A stretch of DNA of 64,000 bases from positions 310,001 through 374,000 of the forward strand of contig OY829843.1 of assembly GCA_963691885.1 (NCBI GenBank). The letters run 5' to 3'. The notes beneath the pieces were generated by a model, which had not been told where the DNA came from, did not search any database, and was given only the letters and a program-made list of their open reading frames with translations. Positions within the stretch are counted from its first letter, which is position 1, and every line of letters starts with the position of its first letter. The stretch comes from G963691885 sp963691885. Lineage in GTDB: Bacteria; Pseudomonadota; Alphaproteobacteria; UBA8366; Aestuariispiraceae. Shown here piece after piece: positions 1 to 8,462 of the stretch. The position numbers and the translations under genes were made by a program.

Positions 1-42
1 CAGGAAAAGCATGCAAAGACATTCCGTTTCTTGCGCATTCTA

Positions 43-62
43 GAGTTGTTTTCATTTAATCG
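43..62 (+). repeat. Left terminal inverted repeat of the IS630 element
   Basis: Begins GAGTTGTTTTC next to the TA at 41-42. It matches the right end (1075-1094, read on the minus strand) at 14 of 20 positions. Confidence 0.7.
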
Positions 63-631
63 TACGCATAGTTAGCGCCTGCGAAGAAGTTCCAGCACTC
101 CGTTTCGGTGAAGAGATCGCATATTGACCCTGTTGCGTTTGTAAGGTCATCGAATGTTCTGGCCTCGGCCTTTCTGAGATGGGCTTTTAATTTTGAGAAG
201 GCTTGTTCGATTGGGTTCAGGTCTGGCGAATAGGGTGGCAGGAACAGGAACCATGCACCGATGTCGTGCAAGGTTTCAGCGGCACGGTCACTTTTATGGG
301 CGGCGAGATTATCGAGGATAACGACATCGCCTCGGCTCAGCGTTGGGGCGAGCTGTGTCTCGACATAGGTCTCAAAGGCGACCTTGGTCATGGGGGCGTT
401 GAGGATCCATGGTGCGGTGAGGCCGCCGCAGCGCAATCCCGCGATAAAGGTTTGCGTGCGCCAATGACCGAACGGCGTATGCATGACAAGGCGTTGGCCT
501 TTGGGCGCGCGGCCTCTAAGCCGGGTCATCTTGGTTGTGGTCGCCGTTTCATCAATAAAAACAAGCCGATGTGGGTCGAGCCGCATGAGAGGTTGTCGCC
601 GGATGATCCAGTGATGACGCGCGCGGCGCAC
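56..631 (-). CDS. IS630 transposase, DDE catalytic part (ORF B)
   Basis: Carries the catalytic DDE domain of IS630/Tc1-mariner-like transposases: first Asp in LVFIDETATTTKM, second Asp in VVILDNLAAHKS, and the final Glu in PYSPDLNPIEQAFSKLK. All three catalytic acids are kept, so the domain looks intact. It is read in a different frame from ORF A; a +1 (or -2) change at the A8 tract at 664-671 fuses them into a protein of roughly 330 residues. Either this copy uses slippage at the A tract to make the fusion, or a single-A insertion has inactivated it. I cannot tell which from one copy. The stop codon lies within about 15 bp of the left inverted repeat, typical of compact IS630 elements. Confidence 0.85.
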   Translation of the reverse strand: MRRARHHWIIRRQPLMRLDPHRLVFIDETATTTKMTRLRGRAPKGQRLVMHTPFGHWRTQTFIAGLRCGGLTAPWILNAPMTKVAFETYVETQLAPTLSRGDVVILDNLAAHKSDRAAETLHDIGAWFLFLPPYSPDLNPIEQAFSKLKAHLRKAEARTFDDLTNATGSICDLFTETECWNFFAGANYAYD

Positions 632-632
632 A

Positions 633-1028
633 TCAGCGCGCTCTTGTTCCCGTGCCCGCAGCGTTTTTTTTATAGCGGTATCCCGCCTTAATCAGAAACC
701 GGCATAGCGTCGCCTTGCTGGTCTTAACCCCCAGCGTCGCACTCAATTCGTCCGCCAATTCCCTGAGCGTGATATCGGGCTGTGCATCGACAAGGTCAAT
801 GACAAACGCTCTATAGGGTTCGAGCGTCCCGGTGCCGACAGGACGACGACGACCAGGGCCGCACAATCCGCGACCTTGACGGAACCGCTGCATCAACTTG
901 ATCGCAAAGCTTGGGCTGACACCGTAAAGGCGTGCCGCTGATCGGCACGAGTGACCGGCAATAACGTAAGAAAAAATACGCTCCCGCAAATCCATCGAAA
1001 TGACTGATGACATAATCCCGGTCTCCAA
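633..1028 (-). CDS. IS630 transposase, N-terminal helix-turn-helix part (ORF A)
   Basis: 131-residue reading frame with the paired helix-turn-helix DNA-binding region of IS630 transposases (a DLRERIFSYV start, then HSCRSAARLYGVSPSFA as recognition region, then a second winged-helix region ending in AGYRYKK). In the family this part binds the terminal repeats. The frame leaves the family consensus right after YRYKK, where the gene has eight A residues (664-671 on the plus strand as T). Skipping one base there gives KKTLRAREQERADV, the usual family sequence, and joins ORF B. Translation may start at Met1, Met6 or Met12; Met12 (MDLRERI) best fits relatives. The out-of-frame tail of about ten residues is probably not functional. 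Confidence 0.8.
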   Translation of the reverse strand: METGIMSSVISMDLRERIFSYVIAGHSCRSAARLYGVSPSFAIKLMQRFRQGRGLCGPGRRRPVGTGTLEPYRAFVIDLVDAQPDITLRELADELSATLGVKTSKATLCRFLIKAGYRYKKNAAGTGTRAR

Positions 1029-1074
1029 AATAAAAACAGGGAATCATGCTTCGTAGAAATCTCAAAACCGATTC

Positions 1075-1094
1075 CGACTAAACGGAACCCGCTC
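1075..1094 (-). repeat. Right terminal inverted repeat of the IS630 element
   Basis: Read on the minus strand from 1094 it begins GAGCGGGTTCC and is followed outside by TA at 1095-1096. It pairs with the repeat at 43-62 (14 of 20). Confidence 0.7.
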
Positions 1095-1278
1095 TAGAAC
1101 TCTGCAACAACCAATCAGCAATCCGTCAATTGACCGTAATTCAGGTTACTTAATTGTGAGAAGTTCTGATATGATCGAACTGGAGAATTCGTGGTTTGGT
1201 TGAATTCCGCATTGGTTAGGATGTGTCGGCAAATTAGCGAGGCGTATATCGCCCCGAGATAGGAAAGCATTTGACTGA

Positions 1279-2808
1279 ATGAGCACGGAACCGGCTTCTG
1301 GCAGCATTTGGTCCCGTTTCCTGTCTCTTCGGACGGCGATCACGATATCTGTCATCCTGGGCATTGGATTTCCAGGCGTCTACCTGACCTGGAACCAAAT
1401 CAGCCGCCTTCAGGAAAACCAGCGTGTCGCCCTAAATTCTGAAGCGAACCAACTGGCGGATCTGCTGGCGCAATCCATGCGTGAGCCACTTTGGCAGTTC
1501 TTTTCGGAACAGGCCGAAGCCGTTGTTGAAGCCACCGCCGTGAACCCAAAAATTGTTGAGATTATTGTAACCGACGCCCAGGGAGACATCTTTGCAAGCG
1601 TCAATCGACGCCGCGGGGACAGCAGTGTCCCTTCGCGAGAAATCTCTGAAACCCGGACCATCACCCGAAATGGCCAGACGATCGGGAAAATTCAGGTCAC
1701 ATTGAGCGCTGCGGATCTCGACGCCGAATTTCGCGACGTTCTGACCGAACGGATCGCCGTTGGATTGATTGCCATATTGGCATCGATAGCAGTGATTTTA
1801 ACCCTGCTACACTATCGCTTTGTTACCCCAATCAGCGAGTTGGTGCAGGCCTCTCGTCGCATCGCTTCGGGTGATCTGTCACGGCAGATCAGTAACAAGA
1901 GGCGTGATGAGATTGGCGAACTTGCCAGAAGCCTTGAAACAACCAGACAATCCCTTGAGGAATTGTTTGAGGAGTCGCGGGCAAAAAATCTCGAACTGGA
2001 ACTGCTGAACTTTCGCCTGGCCACACAGTTGAGCGCTTCGGATGCTGCAAACCGCGCCAAGTCCGACTTCCTGGCGACGATGAGCCATGAACTGCGCACA
2101 CCCCTCAACGCGATCATCGGATTTTCCGACGTCATATCCCAGGAAGTCGTTGGACCCATCGGCACCCGCCGTTACCTCGAATACGCCAGCGACATTAACA
2201 ATAGCGGGCGTCACTTGTTGGACATGATCAGTGATATCCTGGAAATCACCCGCATCGAAAAGGGCGTCAAAGAGTTCGAAGTATCAACCTTTTCCCTGAC
2301 CGAAATTGGTGAGGAATGTATCAAACAGGTCAGCATTCTGGCCAATGATCAACAGGTGATCCTGACAACAGAGTTTGAAGAGGACTTGCCCGAGGTGCAT
2401 TCAAATGCGCGCGGGATCCGGCAAATACTGATCAACCTGCTGTCAAATGCCGTAAAGTTCTCTGGCGAAGGTGGGCTGGTAACGTTAAAGATCGAACGCC
2501 TGAAGGAAGATCTTTTGCAATGTACGATCAAAGATCACGGTGAGGGCATTCCACCGCATATGATCGACAGATTGGGAACACCCTTTCACACGATCGGCAC
2601 ACCAACGCGGTCTGACCAGACCGGTTTGGGTTTGGGTCTGTCTATCAGCAAAACACTGGCCGCTGGTCTTGGCGGGGACATAAAGATCGAGAGTGTCTTC
2701 GGCGAGGGCACAACGGTCCGAGTCACGCTAAAACAGGACATCCGGCCCTTTGTGAGCAATCAAATCGAAGCCGCCCCTGAGATGAACAGCGATCCTGGTT
2801 ACGATTAA
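1279..2808 (+). CDS. Membrane sensor histidine kinase (orphan)
   Basis: 509 residues. Order: short cytoplasmic N-terminus, membrane helix about 20-37, an extracytoplasmic sensor of about 120 residues, second helix about 160-178, HAMP linker about 180-232, dimerisation/phosphoacceptor domain with His270 in ATMSHELRTPLNAII, then an ATPase domain with N box around Asn386-Asn390 (NLLSNAVKF), G1 in DHGEGIP (about 419-425) and G2 in TGLGLGLSI (about 448-456). It should autophosphorylate on His270 in response to a periplasmic or membrane cue. No response regulator gene is adjacent, so the partner is encoded elsewhere. The only good start is the ATG at 1279; an AGGAAAG lies 11 bp upstream. The gene converges on the chemotaxis receptor gene. 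The signal is unknown: the sensor region matches no family I recognise. Confidence 0.9.
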   Translation: MSTEPASGSIWSRFLSLRTAITISVILGIGFPGVYLTWNQISRLQENQRVALNSEANQLADLLAQSMREPLWQFFSEQAEAVVEATAVNPKIVEIIVTDAQGDIFASVNRRRGDSSVPSREISETRTITRNGQTIGKIQVTLSAADLDAEFRDVLTERIAVGLIAILASIAVILTLLHYRFVTPISELVQASRRIASGDLSRQISNKRRDEIGELARSLETTRQSLEELFEESRAKNLELELLNFRLATQLSASDAANRAKSDFLATMSHELRTPLNAIIGFSDVISQEVVGPIGTRRYLEYASDINNSGRHLLDMISDILEITRIEKGVKEFEVSTFSLTEIGEECIKQVSILANDQQVILTTEFEEDLPEVHSNARGIRQILINLLSNAVKFSGEGGLVTLKIERLKEDLLQCTIKDHGEGIPPHMIDRLGTPFHTIGTPTRSDQTGLGLGLSISKTLAAGLGGDIKIESVFGEGTTVRVTLKQDIRPFVSNQIEAAPEMNSDPGYD

Positions 2809-2839
2809 GACCGCCTCTGCTTCACGAGAATCTCATACA

Positions 2840-4951
2840 TCAGGCAGTCTCTGAACCACCCTCTTCTTCATCATCGCGGCGAATATGCTCAATGAACTGT
2901 TCTGTTTCGCCGGTCAGCATTTCACTGTTCCGCGCCAATTCAGAGGCGGAGGCCTGCAGCTCTTCGGTCGCACCACCCGTCGACGCAGCATCCGCGGAAA
3001 CCGCCTCAATCTGACCGACGACAGCTTGAATCTTGCTTGCGGCCGCATTCGCCGCCTCGGCAACATTTCGGATTATCACCGCCTGTTCTTCTACGACACC
3101 GGCGACCGATGTCATGGTGGAACTGGTGCGTTCCGCATGCTCGGCGATCGCTTCAACCGATTGCGAGGACGTCCCGATCATGGTCAGCATATCGGCAACC
3201 TGCTTTGAGATTTCTGCTGTTGCGTTCTGTGTTTGAACGGCAAGCGACTTCACCTCGTTTGCAACAACCGCAAAACCTTTACCGGCGTCCCCTGCCCGCG
3301 CCGCCTCAATCGTCGCGTTCAAGGCCAGAAGGTTGGTTTGCTCCGCAATTTCCGAGATCATCGACAGGATGTTATTGATCTTGGTGCTGGCCTTGTTCAG
3401 GGCTGCGACCTCCTTGGCGGTCTCGCTCGCCTGTTTCGCGGTATCAGCGGTTAAATCAGAGGTTTCACTTACATTGCTGGCGACTTCATTGATCGCCTCA
3501 TTTACCTCGTTCACCGACTCGGTAACAGAGCGGATTTCCTGACCGGCCTCATGCGCAGCGGACTGCACATCGTTCGACCTTTGCGCCGTCCGGTTCGCAG
3601 TTTGGCTTACCTCAGACGAGGTCGCCGACAGCTGAGTGGCGGATGCAGAAAGCGCGTCTATCACACTACCCACCGCCGCTTCAAACCCATCGGCCAGTTT
3701 CAGGAGAGCCTGGCGCTGATTGGCACGGGTCTGGATTCTGAACTCTTCCTGTTCCTCGCGATACCGGTTTGCCGCCCGACTTTCCTGTTTGAATTTGTAG
3801 ATCGCACGACCCATGTCCGCCAGTTCACCTTCGCCATCAATGTCCGGCACATGCGCTTCAAGGTTACCACCAGCCAGTTCTTTCAAGACGGCTTGCAGTT
3901 TTTCCAATGGCCCGACAATTTGACGTACGATGATGTAAACGGCCGCCAGATAGACAACCAGCGCCACGATGACAATCACAATATCAATGACAAGGGCTAT
4001 CAACGCTGTGTTTAAGTTCGCGTCCAGTTCGACCTGAATATCCCGTTGAGCAATACCCTGCGCGGCCAGAAGTGCGCCAATCCCTTTCGTTGCAGAAGCA
4101 AACCACTCGGCAGAGGTTACAGGATAGGATGTCCCCGCTGAGCCCGCTTCAATGACTTGCGTTCTCAAACCGCTGAAATCCGTGAAATAGATTTGCCTGA
4201 TGTCATCAAGCTTACTCTGGAATTCGACACTCAGCTCTTCTTCCAGCGACTCAACCCGTTCCCAGCCTGTTTCCACATGACCGCGAAAATTCCCAAGTCG
4301 CCCGATAATCGCCGGGCTGATTTGCCTGCCACCGCCGATCAAACCGGCGACAAGGCCGCGTTCCCGTCCGGAATATTCACTTGTGACCCATAAATTGTGT
4401 CGAATAGAGAAGGCGATTGCCACTTTGGCCGGGACAGAGTGACCCAACTGCTCTTCCTCATGAACGCGGAGTTTCTGAGTATCAACGATCAGCTTGGTAA
4501 TCTTGCCAAAAAATCCGCTGCGCAACTCTGCAAAATCTCGGTTTTCTTTTGAGTCCAGCGCTGCATCCACTTCGAGGCGGGCCTTAACCACCTCTTCATG
4601 ATCAGCGCGTACCCTGGCGATATCTTCCAGAATAATCCCGGAACCATGGGACTCGATGATGGCTAAGGCCGCTTCAAAAGACTCATCAGCCAGTTTCCGG
4701 CGTTCCAGAATTGTGGCCCGTTGCTTGTCGCTTGCTTTTGAGGGATTCCCCAGCGTTCCGGCAGAGGTGCCCCGCTCAACCGCCCAGGATCCGGCGCTTT
4801 TCAGCAATAGATCAGAAGCTTTATTGATTTCAGTCGCTTGCTGGTTCTCGATATAGGAATTCGCGACACGATACGCATCCACCAAGGCGAAAACCAACAA
4901 CAATCCACCAAGGATTGTGACCGCTAACAAAATCTTAGACCGTATCGTCAT
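2840..4951 (-). CDS. Methyl-accepting chemotaxis protein, possible nitrate/nitrite-type sensor
   Basis: About 703 residues. N-terminal membrane helix, a long helical periplasmic region of about 290 residues, a second helix (LVIDIVIVIVALVVYLAAVYIIV), HAMP, and a long coiled-coil signalling domain with the conserved hairpin tip EIAEQTNLLALNATIEAARAG. The periplasmic part contains VERGTSAGTLGNP, which resembles the ERGxSAG signature of NIT (nitrate/nitrite-sensing) domains and is predicted all-helical, so an NIT-like sensor is a reasonable guess. In the cell it would relay ligand binding to CheA/CheW. No che genes lie nearby. I place the start at the ATG at 4951, which has GGAG 10-13 bp upstream, rather than a GTG 24 bp further out. 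The C-terminus is acidic and lacks a CheR-tethering pentapeptide. Confidence 0.9.
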   Translation of the reverse strand: MTIRSKILLAVTILGGLLLVFALVDAYRVANSYIENQQATEINKASDLLLKSAGSWAVERGTSAGTLGNPSKASDKQRATILERRKLADESFEAALAIIESHGSGIILEDIARVRADHEEVVKARLEVDAALDSKENRDFAELRSGFFGKITKLIVDTQKLRVHEEEQLGHSVPAKVAIAFSIRHNLWVTSEYSGRERGLVAGLIGGGRQISPAIIGRLGNFRGHVETGWERVESLEEELSVEFQSKLDDIRQIYFTDFSGLRTQVIEAGSAGTSYPVTSAEWFASATKGIGALLAAQGIAQRDIQVELDANLNTALIALVIDIVIVIVALVVYLAAVYIIVRQIVGPLEKLQAVLKELAGGNLEAHVPDIDGEGELADMGRAIYKFKQESRAANRYREEQEEFRIQTRANQRQALLKLADGFEAAVGSVIDALSASATQLSATSSEVSQTANRTAQRSNDVQSAAHEAGQEIRSVTESVNEVNEAINEVASNVSETSDLTADTAKQASETAKEVAALNKASTKINNILSMISEIAEQTNLLALNATIEAARAGDAGKGFAVVANEVKSLAVQTQNATAEISKQVADMLTMIGTSSQSVEAIAEHAERTSSTMTSVAGVVEEQAVIIRNVAEAANAAASKIQAVVGQIEAVSADAASTGGATEELQASASELARNSEMLTGETEQFIEHIRRDDEEEGGSETA

Positions 4952-5203
4952 GCCCTGTCTCCACACCCCAGACACTTTGGGAAAATCAGCTTCTAGACCA
5001 TCAAACTGTATTTTTTCTAACCTATATTTATAAACAACCGTTAATAAAGTAATAATTTAATGTTAGCCGCTCTAATTAAACTGTTTTTCTTGCAGATTTG
5101 TGTCGTATTCCTATTACAAGTTTAATCATCACCTCGCTCAAACCGCTGTGGTAGCAGTGTAAGATTTGACTTAGTTATCTTTACTCAACCCCTGAACGAA
5201 TAG
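4952..5203. other. AT-rich divergent intergenic region
   Basis: 252 bp between the divergent receptor gene and psuK. It is markedly richer in A+T than its surroundings (5010-5110) and must contain both promoters. I see no clear -35/-10 pair, operator palindrome, small gene or RNA structure. Confidence 0.5.
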
Positions 5204-6172
5204 ATGTCTCATAAGATGATTACTTTCACAGCTATTGGCGGTGCCCATGTTGACCGGCGGGGCAAGACCGATTCACACCCGGTAATGGGCGCCAGCAACC
5301 CTGGCAGGTTCACACAGGACTTGGGTGGGGCCGCTCTTAACTCAGCGCGCACACTGGCCGCTCTGGGCGGCCAAGTATCTTTTCTGCGGCCGAGCAGCCG
5401 TGATCATCTGAGTGACTTCGTTGGAAACGCCTTAATAGAAGACGGATTAAAGGACATCTGCGTATCAACAGATCCAGAGTTTCCGACTCCAACCTACACT
5501 GCCGTTCTGGACAATAGCGGTGAGTTGATCATTTCGCTGGCGGACATGTCCCTGTATGAAGCGGTGTCTCCGGCAGATCTGGAAAAGGCGGGGGCGGCCG
5601 CACAACTCCGCAACAGCGATGCAGCCTTGATCGATGCAAATCTATCGGCCAAGACACTGGGGCACGTTGCAGCGCTATGCCAACAGTCAAAAAAACCTCT
5701 TTTTGCGATCGGTACTTCGCCCTCGAAGGTCACACGATACGCGTCATTTGCACCTGCCATTTCCCTTCTATTCCTGAACCGGCGAGAGGCCGAGGCATTG
5801 CTGTCTGAGCCGGAAAGAAGCGCAGGGCCAGAGGATTTGCTATGGGGACTGCACAACCTTGGTTTCAACGCGGTCGTGCTTACGGACGGACCCAACCCGG
5901 CCCTGGCCAGTGGCAAAGAAGGAATATTCAGACTTATGCCGCCGAAACCGGACAAACCGGCCGATGTAACAGGCGCGGGCGACGCTTTGGCGGCGGCAGT
6001 CATGCTTGCTATGGTCAAAGGACATCCTTTGCCGGAAGCCCTAAGACACGGAATTGCCGCATCACAAATAGCGCTGGCGTCGAACCGCTCTGTAGGGCAG
6101 AACTTCACCGGCTCGGCCTTCGACGCAGTTCTTGCCAAAATCCCTGAGGCTGAGCCTCTGTCTCAGCCATAG
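5204..6172 (+). CDS. psuK: PfkB-family sugar kinase, probable pseudouridine kinase
   Basis: 322-residue ribokinase/PfkB-family kinase. The C-terminal signature DVTGAGDALAA (residues 254-264) contains the anion hole and catalytic base Asp260; the N-terminal half shows the GGAALNSARTLAALGG substrate-binding stretch. PfkB kinases phosphorylate many nucleosides and sugars. I call it pseudouridine kinase because the next gene, 22 bp downstream, is a clear pseudouridine-5'-phosphate glycosidase; in known psuK-psuG pairs the kinase makes pseudouridine 5'-phosphate from ATP and pseudouridine in the cytoplasm. The start is ATG at 5204; a second ATG at 5216 is possible, and neither has a strong ribosome site. 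No nucleoside transporter is adjacent. Confidence 0.8.
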   Translation: MSHKMITFTAIGGAHVDRRGKTDSHPVMGASNPGRFTQDLGGAALNSARTLAALGGQVSFLRPSSRDHLSDFVGNALIEDGLKDICVSTDPEFPTPTYTAVLDNSGELIISLADMSLYEAVSPADLEKAGAAAQLRNSDAALIDANLSAKTLGHVAALCQQSKKPLFAIGTSPSKVTRYASFAPAISLLFLNRREAEALLSEPERSAGPEDLLWGLHNLGFNAVVLTDGPNPALASGKEGIFRLMPPKPDKPADVTGAGDALAAAVMLAMVKGHPLPEALRHGIAASQIALASNRSVGQNFTGSAFDAVLAKIPEAEPLSQP

Positions 6173-6194
6173 TCCCGATCGCCAAGGAAGTTTG

Positions 6195-7130
6195 ATGTCC
6201 GAACCATCCCCGTTGAATAATCCAGCGCTTCACTTTTCGACCGAAGTGGCAGCCGCCCTTCGGGACGGTCGTCCGGTTGTGGCACTGGAATCCACGATCC
6301 TTACACACGGCATGCCCTGGCCGCAGAATCTTGAAATGGCGACCGGCGTTGAAAGTCTTGTACTTTCCGAGGGTTGCGTTCCAGCCACAATCGCCGTGTT
6401 AAAGGGAGAATTACATGTCGGACTTGAGGCTTCCGAACTGGAAGACCTGGCACAACAGCGAGACGCATTGAAGCTTTCGAGGGCTGATCTTGCCTTTGCG
6501 ATCTCTCAACAAAAAACCGGCGCAACGACAGTTGCCGCGACCATGATTGCCACCTCCCTTGCCGGGATTGAGGTATTCGCCACAGGCGGGATTGGCGGTG
6601 TTCATCGCGGCGCTGAAACCAGTTTCGACATATCAGCGGACCTTGAGGAACTGGCAAAAACCCCGGTCATTGTGGTTGCCGCCGGGGCCAAAGCCATCCT
6701 GGACATACCAAAGACCCTTGAACTTCTCGAAACCAAGGGCGTGCCTGTCGTGACCTATCAAGCCGACGATTTTCCAGCCTTCTGGTCGCGTTCGTCTGGC
6801 CTGAAAAGCCCCCTGCGACTGGACAGCCCCGACCAGATTGCGGCCTTTCAACGGACACGTTCCACCGTCGGAACCGCAGGCGGGTTGTTGTTGGCAAACC
6901 CCGTCCCTGTTTCAGATGAAATCCCCGCCGCAGAGATGGAAGCCTATATCGAGACCGCACTTGGGCGCGCCACTGAATTGGGCATAAGCGGCAAGGATGT
7001 CACGCCCTTTCTGCTGGCAGAGATTTTCACACTCACCGAGGGGGCAAGCCTGGAAACAAACATCGCTTTGGTCCGGAATAATGCCAGTGTCGCTTGCGCT
7101 GTCGCCAAAGCACTTGTGAATGTTGCTTAG
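6195..7130 (+). CDS. psuG: Pseudouridine-5'-phosphate glycosidase
   Basis: 311 residues, close to the family length. The enzyme splits pseudouridine 5'-phosphate into uracil and ribose 5-phosphate by breaking a C-C glycosidic bond. The catalytic groups of the characterised E. coli enzyme are visible: Glu32 in VALESTILTHGMPWPQN, Asp149 in FDISADL, and the Schiff-base Lys166 in AAGAKAILD, plus FATGGIGGVHRGAE. The reading frame is open further upstream into psuK, but the ATG at 6195 has AAGGAAG just before it and begins the family homology, so I take that start. It is probably cotranscribed with psuK. The products would feed pyrimidine salvage and the pentose phosphate pathway. Confidence 0.93.
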   Translation: MSEPSPLNNPALHFSTEVAAALRDGRPVVALESTILTHGMPWPQNLEMATGVESLVLSEGCVPATIAVLKGELHVGLEASELEDLAQQRDALKLSRADLAFAISQQKTGATTVAATMIATSLAGIEVFATGGIGGVHRGAETSFDISADLEELAKTPVIVVAAGAKAILDIPKTLELLETKGVPVVTYQADDFPAFWSRSSGLKSPLRLDSPDQIAAFQRTRSTVGTAGGLLLANPVPVSDEIPAAEMEAYIETALGRATELGISGKDVTPFLLAEIFTLTEGASLETNIALVRNNASVACAVAKALVNVA

Positions 7131-7200
7131 GCATATTGCGCGGGACATTCTCCGTTCACATATAGCGCCATAATACACATCCATTTGAGGAGGAAAGATT

Positions 7201-7866
7201 ATGGCTTTGCGCATCAATAGTACTGCACCCGATTTCACTGCCGATACAACAGAGGGCACCATCAGCTTCCATGACTGGATCGGCGACAGCTGGGCCGTCC
7301 TGTTTTCCCATCCAAAGGACTTTACACCGATCTGCACGACCGAACTTGGCATGGCCGCCAAGATGAAGCCTGATTTTGAGGCCCGTAACTGCAAAATGAT
7401 TGGCATCAGCGTCGACGGCGTAAAGGACCATGAGCGTTGGTCACAGGACATCGAGGCATCGCAGGGGCATGCCGTGAACTACCCGCTGATTGGCGATCCA
7501 ACGCTTGAAATCGTCAAGGCCTATGACATGCTGCCCGAAGATGAGGGCGATTCCTCCGAAGGGCGCACCGCCGCTGATAATGCAACGGCGCGCACCGTCT
7601 TCATCATTGGCCCTGACAAAAAAATCAAGGCCATGTTGACCTATCCAATGAGCACAGGGCGTAACTTTGACGAAATCCTGCGTCTTCTGGATTCATGTCA
7701 GTTAACAGCGAATGAAAAAATGGCAACCCCGGTCAACTGGAAACAGGGCGAAGATGTTGTGATCGTCCCTGCCGTTTCAGACGAAGAAGCAAAGGCAAAA
7801 TACCCGGACGGCTGGAAATCGCCGCTGCCCTATCTTCGCATCGTGCCGCAACCCGGCCTGAAGTAA
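7201..7866 (+). CDS. 1-Cys peroxiredoxin (Prx6 type)
   Basis: 221 residues, the usual size for Prx6-type peroxiredoxins, which are longer than AhpC. Peroxidatic Cys45 sits in FSHPKDFTPICTTELG, with the conserved Pro and Thr of the PxxxT/SxxC motif. There is no resolving cysteine in the position used by 2-Cys enzymes, so reduction would need an external thiol. The C-terminal extension (VIVPAVSDEEAKAKYPDGWK, then LPYLRIV) is typical of this group. A strong GAGGAGGAAAG ribosome site precedes the ATG. It follows psuG after 70 bp without a visible terminator, but a functional link to pseudouridine use is not evident. Likely a cytoplasmic peroxide scavenger. Confidence 0.92.
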   Translation: MALRINSTAPDFTADTTEGTISFHDWIGDSWAVLFSHPKDFTPICTTELGMAAKMKPDFEARNCKMIGISVDGVKDHERWSQDIEASQGHAVNYPLIGDPTLEIVKAYDMLPEDEGDSSEGRTAADNATARTVFIIGPDKKIKAMLTYPMSTGRNFDEILRLLDSCQLTANEKMATPVNWKQGEDVVIVPAVSDEEAKAKYPDGWKSPLPYLRIVPQPGLK

Positions 7867-7880
7867 GCCAGGCACTGTGT

Positions 7881-8462
7881 TTAGCGGAGGCCGTCCAGCC
7901 CCTTCACATCCTGGACGGCCAATCCGCCCATCCTGGCATGGATGCGGCCACCCCTGCTCATTGCCAGTGCAAACAGCAATTCACCTGAACGCGGCCCGTC
8001 AGGCACGCCGACCTCCATCGCGTCAAAATGGCTGCGGACATAAGCCGCGTTGATATGACCAAGCGGCACATCAATCCTGGTGCCGGGTCCCCCGACCTTC
8101 ATGGCAGAGGGAACGATGGCCATCGCCTCCCCCAGCACGGCCCGCATCGCATAACCACCAGGGACATGCCACAAGGCCGTATGTTCCAGCTCGCCGCCTT
8201 CACCGGCCATCGCCGCTTTGCCATAGCCATCAATTCCGTCCTTGCCACCCATCGCCTCAATCAAACGATTGGTCATCATTAAGCCAAGCGGCTTCAGGTC
8301 ATCCATCGCCGATTCCAGATCAGGTTCATAGGTTCCGGCAAACGGGTTCTCTACGAGCGCCAAAATGGCTGCGCGCCGGCGCGGCAGGTCGGCCACGGGT
8401 CCACCTTCATGATGAATATCTTCGACCATGACCAAAGTCTTGCGAAGTTTGAAGTCAGGCAT
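7881..8462 (-). CDS. DUF1185 / amino-acid synthesis family protein
   Basis: 193 residues matching the PF06684 (AA_synth, formerly DUF1185) family: an N-terminal LRKTLVMVEDIHHEGG, then PRRRAAILALVENPFAGTY, and GPGTRIDVPLGHINAAYVRSHFDAMEV. Structures of the family show a chorismate-mutase-like fold; the function is unknown, and the name reflects a guess from structure. It is the last gene of a five-gene operon; its start overlaps the end of the UPF0280 gene by 8 bp, implying translational coupling. Association with a heterocycle hydroxylase and reductase suggests a role in turnover of an N-containing ring or its opened product. I infer this only from context. No signal peptide or membrane segment. 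Confidence 0.85.
   Translation of the reverse strand: MPDFKLRKTLVMVEDIHHEGGPVADLPRRRAAILALVENPFAGTYEPDLESAMDDLKPLGLMMTNRLIEAMGGKDGIDGYGKAAMAGEGGELEHTALWHVPGGYAMRAVLGEAMAIVPSAMKVGGPGTRIDVPLGHINAAYVRSHFDAMEVGVPDGPRSGELLFALAMSRGGRIHARMGGLAVQDVKGLDGLR
7884..7927. terminator. Long stem-loop at the convergent gene ends
   Basis: Perfect 10-bp inverted repeat 7889-7898 (GGCCGTCCAG) with 7911-7920, 12-nt loop, extended by GCGGA/TCCGC (7884-7888 with 7923-7927) across a 2-nt bulge. It overlaps the last codons of the DUF1185 gene and lies 18 bp after the peroxiredoxin stop, where the two transcripts meet. There is no T tract, so it may act as a mRNA 3' end or block rather than a classical terminator. 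Confidence 0.5.

Larger units (their letters stand above)
43..1094 (-). mobile_element. IS630-family insertion sequence, both ends present
   Basis: About 1.05 kb element carrying two minus-strand reading frames of an IS630-type DDE transposase. The ends form imperfect inverted repeats: 43-62 matches the reverse complement of 1075-1094 at 14 of 20 positions, with shared GAG at the tips and TTTA.TCG inside. Each end abuts a TA (41-42 and 1095-1096) inside a CTAG, as expected for IS630 elements, which insert at and duplicate TA. Both ends and both frames are there, so this is a complete copy. Whether it is active depends on the frame change at the A8 tract (664-671). Confidence 0.85.

Noticed and set aside
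633..1028. ORF A tail after the A8 tract (NAAGTGTRAR) as a real C-terminus
   Set aside because: It has no resemblance to IS630 proteins; the family sequence continues in the other frame.
6132..6194. Upstream extension of psuG into the end of psuK
   Set aside because: The added residues do not resemble the family, and the ATG at 6195 has AAGGAAG before it and puts catalytic Asp149 and Lys166 at the numbers of the E. coli enzyme.
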